Of a stretch of DNA of 15,446 nucleotides, positions 14,247 to 15,446 are shown in pieces (within the stretch, counting starts at the first letter, position 1; each line of letters starts with the position of its first letter). Both the position numbers and the translations under genes were made by a program. A model generated the notes under the pieces. That model had not been told where the DNA came from. It saw nothing but the letters and a program-made list of their open reading frames with translations, and did no database searches. Source of the DNA: JBDTNQ01 sp039933635 (lineage in GTDB: Bacteria > Acidobacteriota > Vicinamibacteria > Vicinamibacterales > SCN-69-37); contig JBDTNQ010000107.1 in the NCBI GenBank assembly GCA_039933635.1, forward strand, positions 1 to 15,446, in the 5' to 3' direction.

Positions 14247-15218
14247 ATGCGAATTCTGATTACGGGCGGGGCTGGATACATCGGCAGCCACACGGCCAAG
14301 TTCCTCGCGGCGGCCGGGCACACTCCCGTGGTGTTCGACGACATGAGTCAAGGGCACGAGTGGGCGGTCAAGTGGGGGGCACTCGAACGCGGCAGCCTCT
14401 CGGACCCGGCACGGCTGGTGGAGGTGTTCGCCGCGCACAAGATTGACGCCGTCGTGCACTTTGCTGCCAGCGCCCTCGTCGGCGAATCGATGACGAACCC
14501 GACGAAGTACTTCCGCAACAACACGGTCGCGACGCTGAATCTGCTCGACGCCATGCACGAAGCTGGCGTCGGCACGATTGTGTTTTCGTCGACCTGCGCG
14601 ACCTACGGCGATCCGCTGCGCGTGCCTCTCGACGAGACCCATCCTCAGACGCCTGTGAACCCCTACGGCGAGTCGAAGCTGATGATTGAGAAGATGCTGC
14701 GGTGGTACGGCGAGGCCTACGGTCTGCGCTGGATCGCCCTGCGGTACTTCAACGCGGCTGGTGCCGATCCGGAAGGGGAGATCGGCGAGAACCACGATCC
14801 CGAGTCACACTTGATCCCACTCGTCATCGGCGCCGCACAGGGCACACGGCCACCGATCAAGATCTTCGGCACGGACTACGCGACGCCCGACGGCACCGCT
14901 GTCCGCGACTACATCCATGTGATGGATCTGGCCGACGCGCATCTGCGGGCGCTCGATCGGCTGGCCGCCGGCACGTCCAGTCAGGCCATCAATCTCGGGA
15001 CGGGCATCGGCCACTCAGTCAGGCAGGTCGTGGACACCGTCGCGCGTGTCAGCGGCCGGACCGTGCCGGTGATCGAGTCCGAGCGCAGACCAGGCGATCC
15101 AGCGGAACTCGTCGCGGCGCCTGCCCGTGCGCGCGACGTGCTCGGGTGGACGTGCCGGTACGCAGACCTCGAGACCATCGTGCGTCACGCGTGGGCGTGG
15201 CATCAAAAGAGGGGGTGA
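14247..15218 (+). CDS. galE: GalE-like UDP-sugar 4-epimerase
   Basis: This NAD-dependent extended-SDR epimerase inverts C4 of a UDP-sugar in the cytoplasm: UDP-glucose/UDP-galactose, or UDP-xylose/UDP-L-arabinose in related enzymes. It has the Rossmann motif TGGAGYIG (6-13), HFAASALVGES (71-81), FSSTCATYGD with catalytic Thr116 in the usual Ser/Thr position, Tyr140-x3-Lys144 in NPYGESK, RYFNAAGADP (166-175) and TAVRDYIHVMDLADAH (217-232). The residue aligning with E. coli Tyr299 is Leu288, a position known to tune substrate size. Length (323) is normal. AGGGGG precedes the ATG with a rather long 11-base gap. It closes the plus operon and ends in a hairpin terminator. Epimerase identity is secure; which UDP-sugar it serves depends on the kinase and GalT partners. 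Confidence 0.93.
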   Translation: MRILITGGAGYIGSHTAKFLAAAGHTPVVFDDMSQGHEWAVKWGALERGSLSDPARLVEVFAAHKIDAVVHFAASALVGESMTNPTKYFRNNTVATLNLLDAMHEAGVGTIVFSSTCATYGDPLRVPLDETHPQTPVNPYGESKLMIEKMLRWYGEAYGLRWIALRYFNAAGADPEGEIGENHDPESHLIPLVIGAAQGTRPPIKIFGTDYATPDGTAVRDYIHVMDLADAHLRALDRLAAGTSSQAINLGTGIGHSVRQVVDTVARVSGRTVPVIESERRPGDPAELVAAPARARDVLGWTCRYADLETIVRHAWAWHQKRG

Positions 15219-15246
15219 CGAAGGGCGTCGCCCTTCGTCCCCTTTT
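15212..15246. terminator. Bidirectional terminator between galE and the right TonB receptor gene
   Basis: GACGAAGGGC and GCCCTTCGTC form a perfect 10-bp stem with a GTC loop, extended past one bulged T by GGGG/CCCC. TTTT follows on the plus strand, and the minus strand has TCTTTT on its far side. The stem includes part of the galE stop codon. It suits two converging genes. Confidence 0.75.
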
Positions 15247-15251
15247 GTTCG

Positions 15252-15446
15252 CTAGAACCGGAAGGTGGAATTGAAGCTGATGAACCGCATCACGGCCTGA
15301 GTCACTCCGGTGACCTGTCCGAAGTTGGTGCTCGTCGGGTTCAGGTTCGGGTTGGCCCACTGCTGTCGGTTGAGCACGTTCTGGATGTCCACGCGGAACA
15401 CGAACGATCGGCGGTGGCCGAGATCGAATGTGCGTGCGACGTTGGC
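15252..15446 (-). CDS. TonB-dependent receptor, C-terminal fragment (5' end outside window)
   Basis: Reading the minus strand from the window edge, 64 residues are open to the TAG at 15252-15254. They contain an NVLNRQQWANPNLNP turn, the segment TSTNFGQVTGVTQ, and a last strand MRFISFNSTFRF ending in Phe, all typical of the end of acidobacterial Oar-like TonB-dependent receptors. It converges on the galE operon and shares its terminator. It is not a copy of the left-end receptor: the two tails differ clearly. It may import oligosaccharides made by the enzymes of this locus, but that is inferred from position. The fragment is too short to say more. Confidence 0.8.
   Translation of the reverse strand, partial: ANVARTFDLGHRRSFVFRVDIQNVLNRQQWANPNLNPTSTNFGQVTGVTQAVMRFISFNSTFRF

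Overview
The window reads as part of a GC-rich genome with very tight gene packing. The ends of two Oar-like TonB-dependent receptors, the run of secreted glycoside hydrolases, and mature N-termini rich in Gln, Ala and Pro suggest an Acidobacteriota (Vicinamibacteria-like) organism. That taxonomic call is an inference from protein style, not from a marker gene.

Layout. The end of a plus-strand TonB-dependent receptor (1-267) runs into a terminator hairpin. Six minus-strand genes follow; in transcription order they are a CE1-type esterase (8594-7335), a bicupin (7182-6226), a GH43 arabinanase/arabinosidase with a trefoil-like tail (6213-4660), a small secreted beta-sandwich protein (4634-3897), a GH95 alpha-L-fucosidase/galactosidase (3900-1447) and a GH10 xylanase (1416-328). 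Gaps from the cupin onward are -4 to +30 bases, so these look like one operon. A 144-base divergent control region (8595-8738) holds a LacI-family-type operator inside the spacer of a plausible promoter. From it a plus-strand operon runs: secreted GH51 arabinofuranosidase, GalT-like uridylyltransferase, an inositol-monophosphatase-like phosphatase, a GHMP sugar kinase and a GalE-like epimerase. A bidirectional terminator separates that operon from the C-terminus of a second TonB-dependent receptor on the minus strand (15252-15446).

How it works together. Outside the cytoplasm, xylanase, arabinofuranosidase, GH43, GH95 and a feruloyl/acetyl-type esterase would dismantle a decorated arabinoxylan or other arabinose-rich hemicellulose, with TonB receptors importing fragments. 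In the cytoplasm the second operon looks at first like the Leloir galactose pathway. Its kinase, however, lacks the galactokinase Glu-His signature and instead carries the motifs I recall from the kinase domain of plant L-arabinokinase (ARA1). Placed directly behind an arabinofuranosidase, this suggests a Leloir-like route for L-arabinose: phosphorylation at C1, uridylyl transfer, then C4 epimerisation of UDP-L-arabinose to UDP-D-xylose, with the phosphatase possibly releasing D-xylose. No araA, araB or araD is present in the window. This is the main candidate for an undescribed system here. No RNA genes, CRISPR arrays or insertion sequences were seen, and the longest gap without a confident gene is 152 bases.
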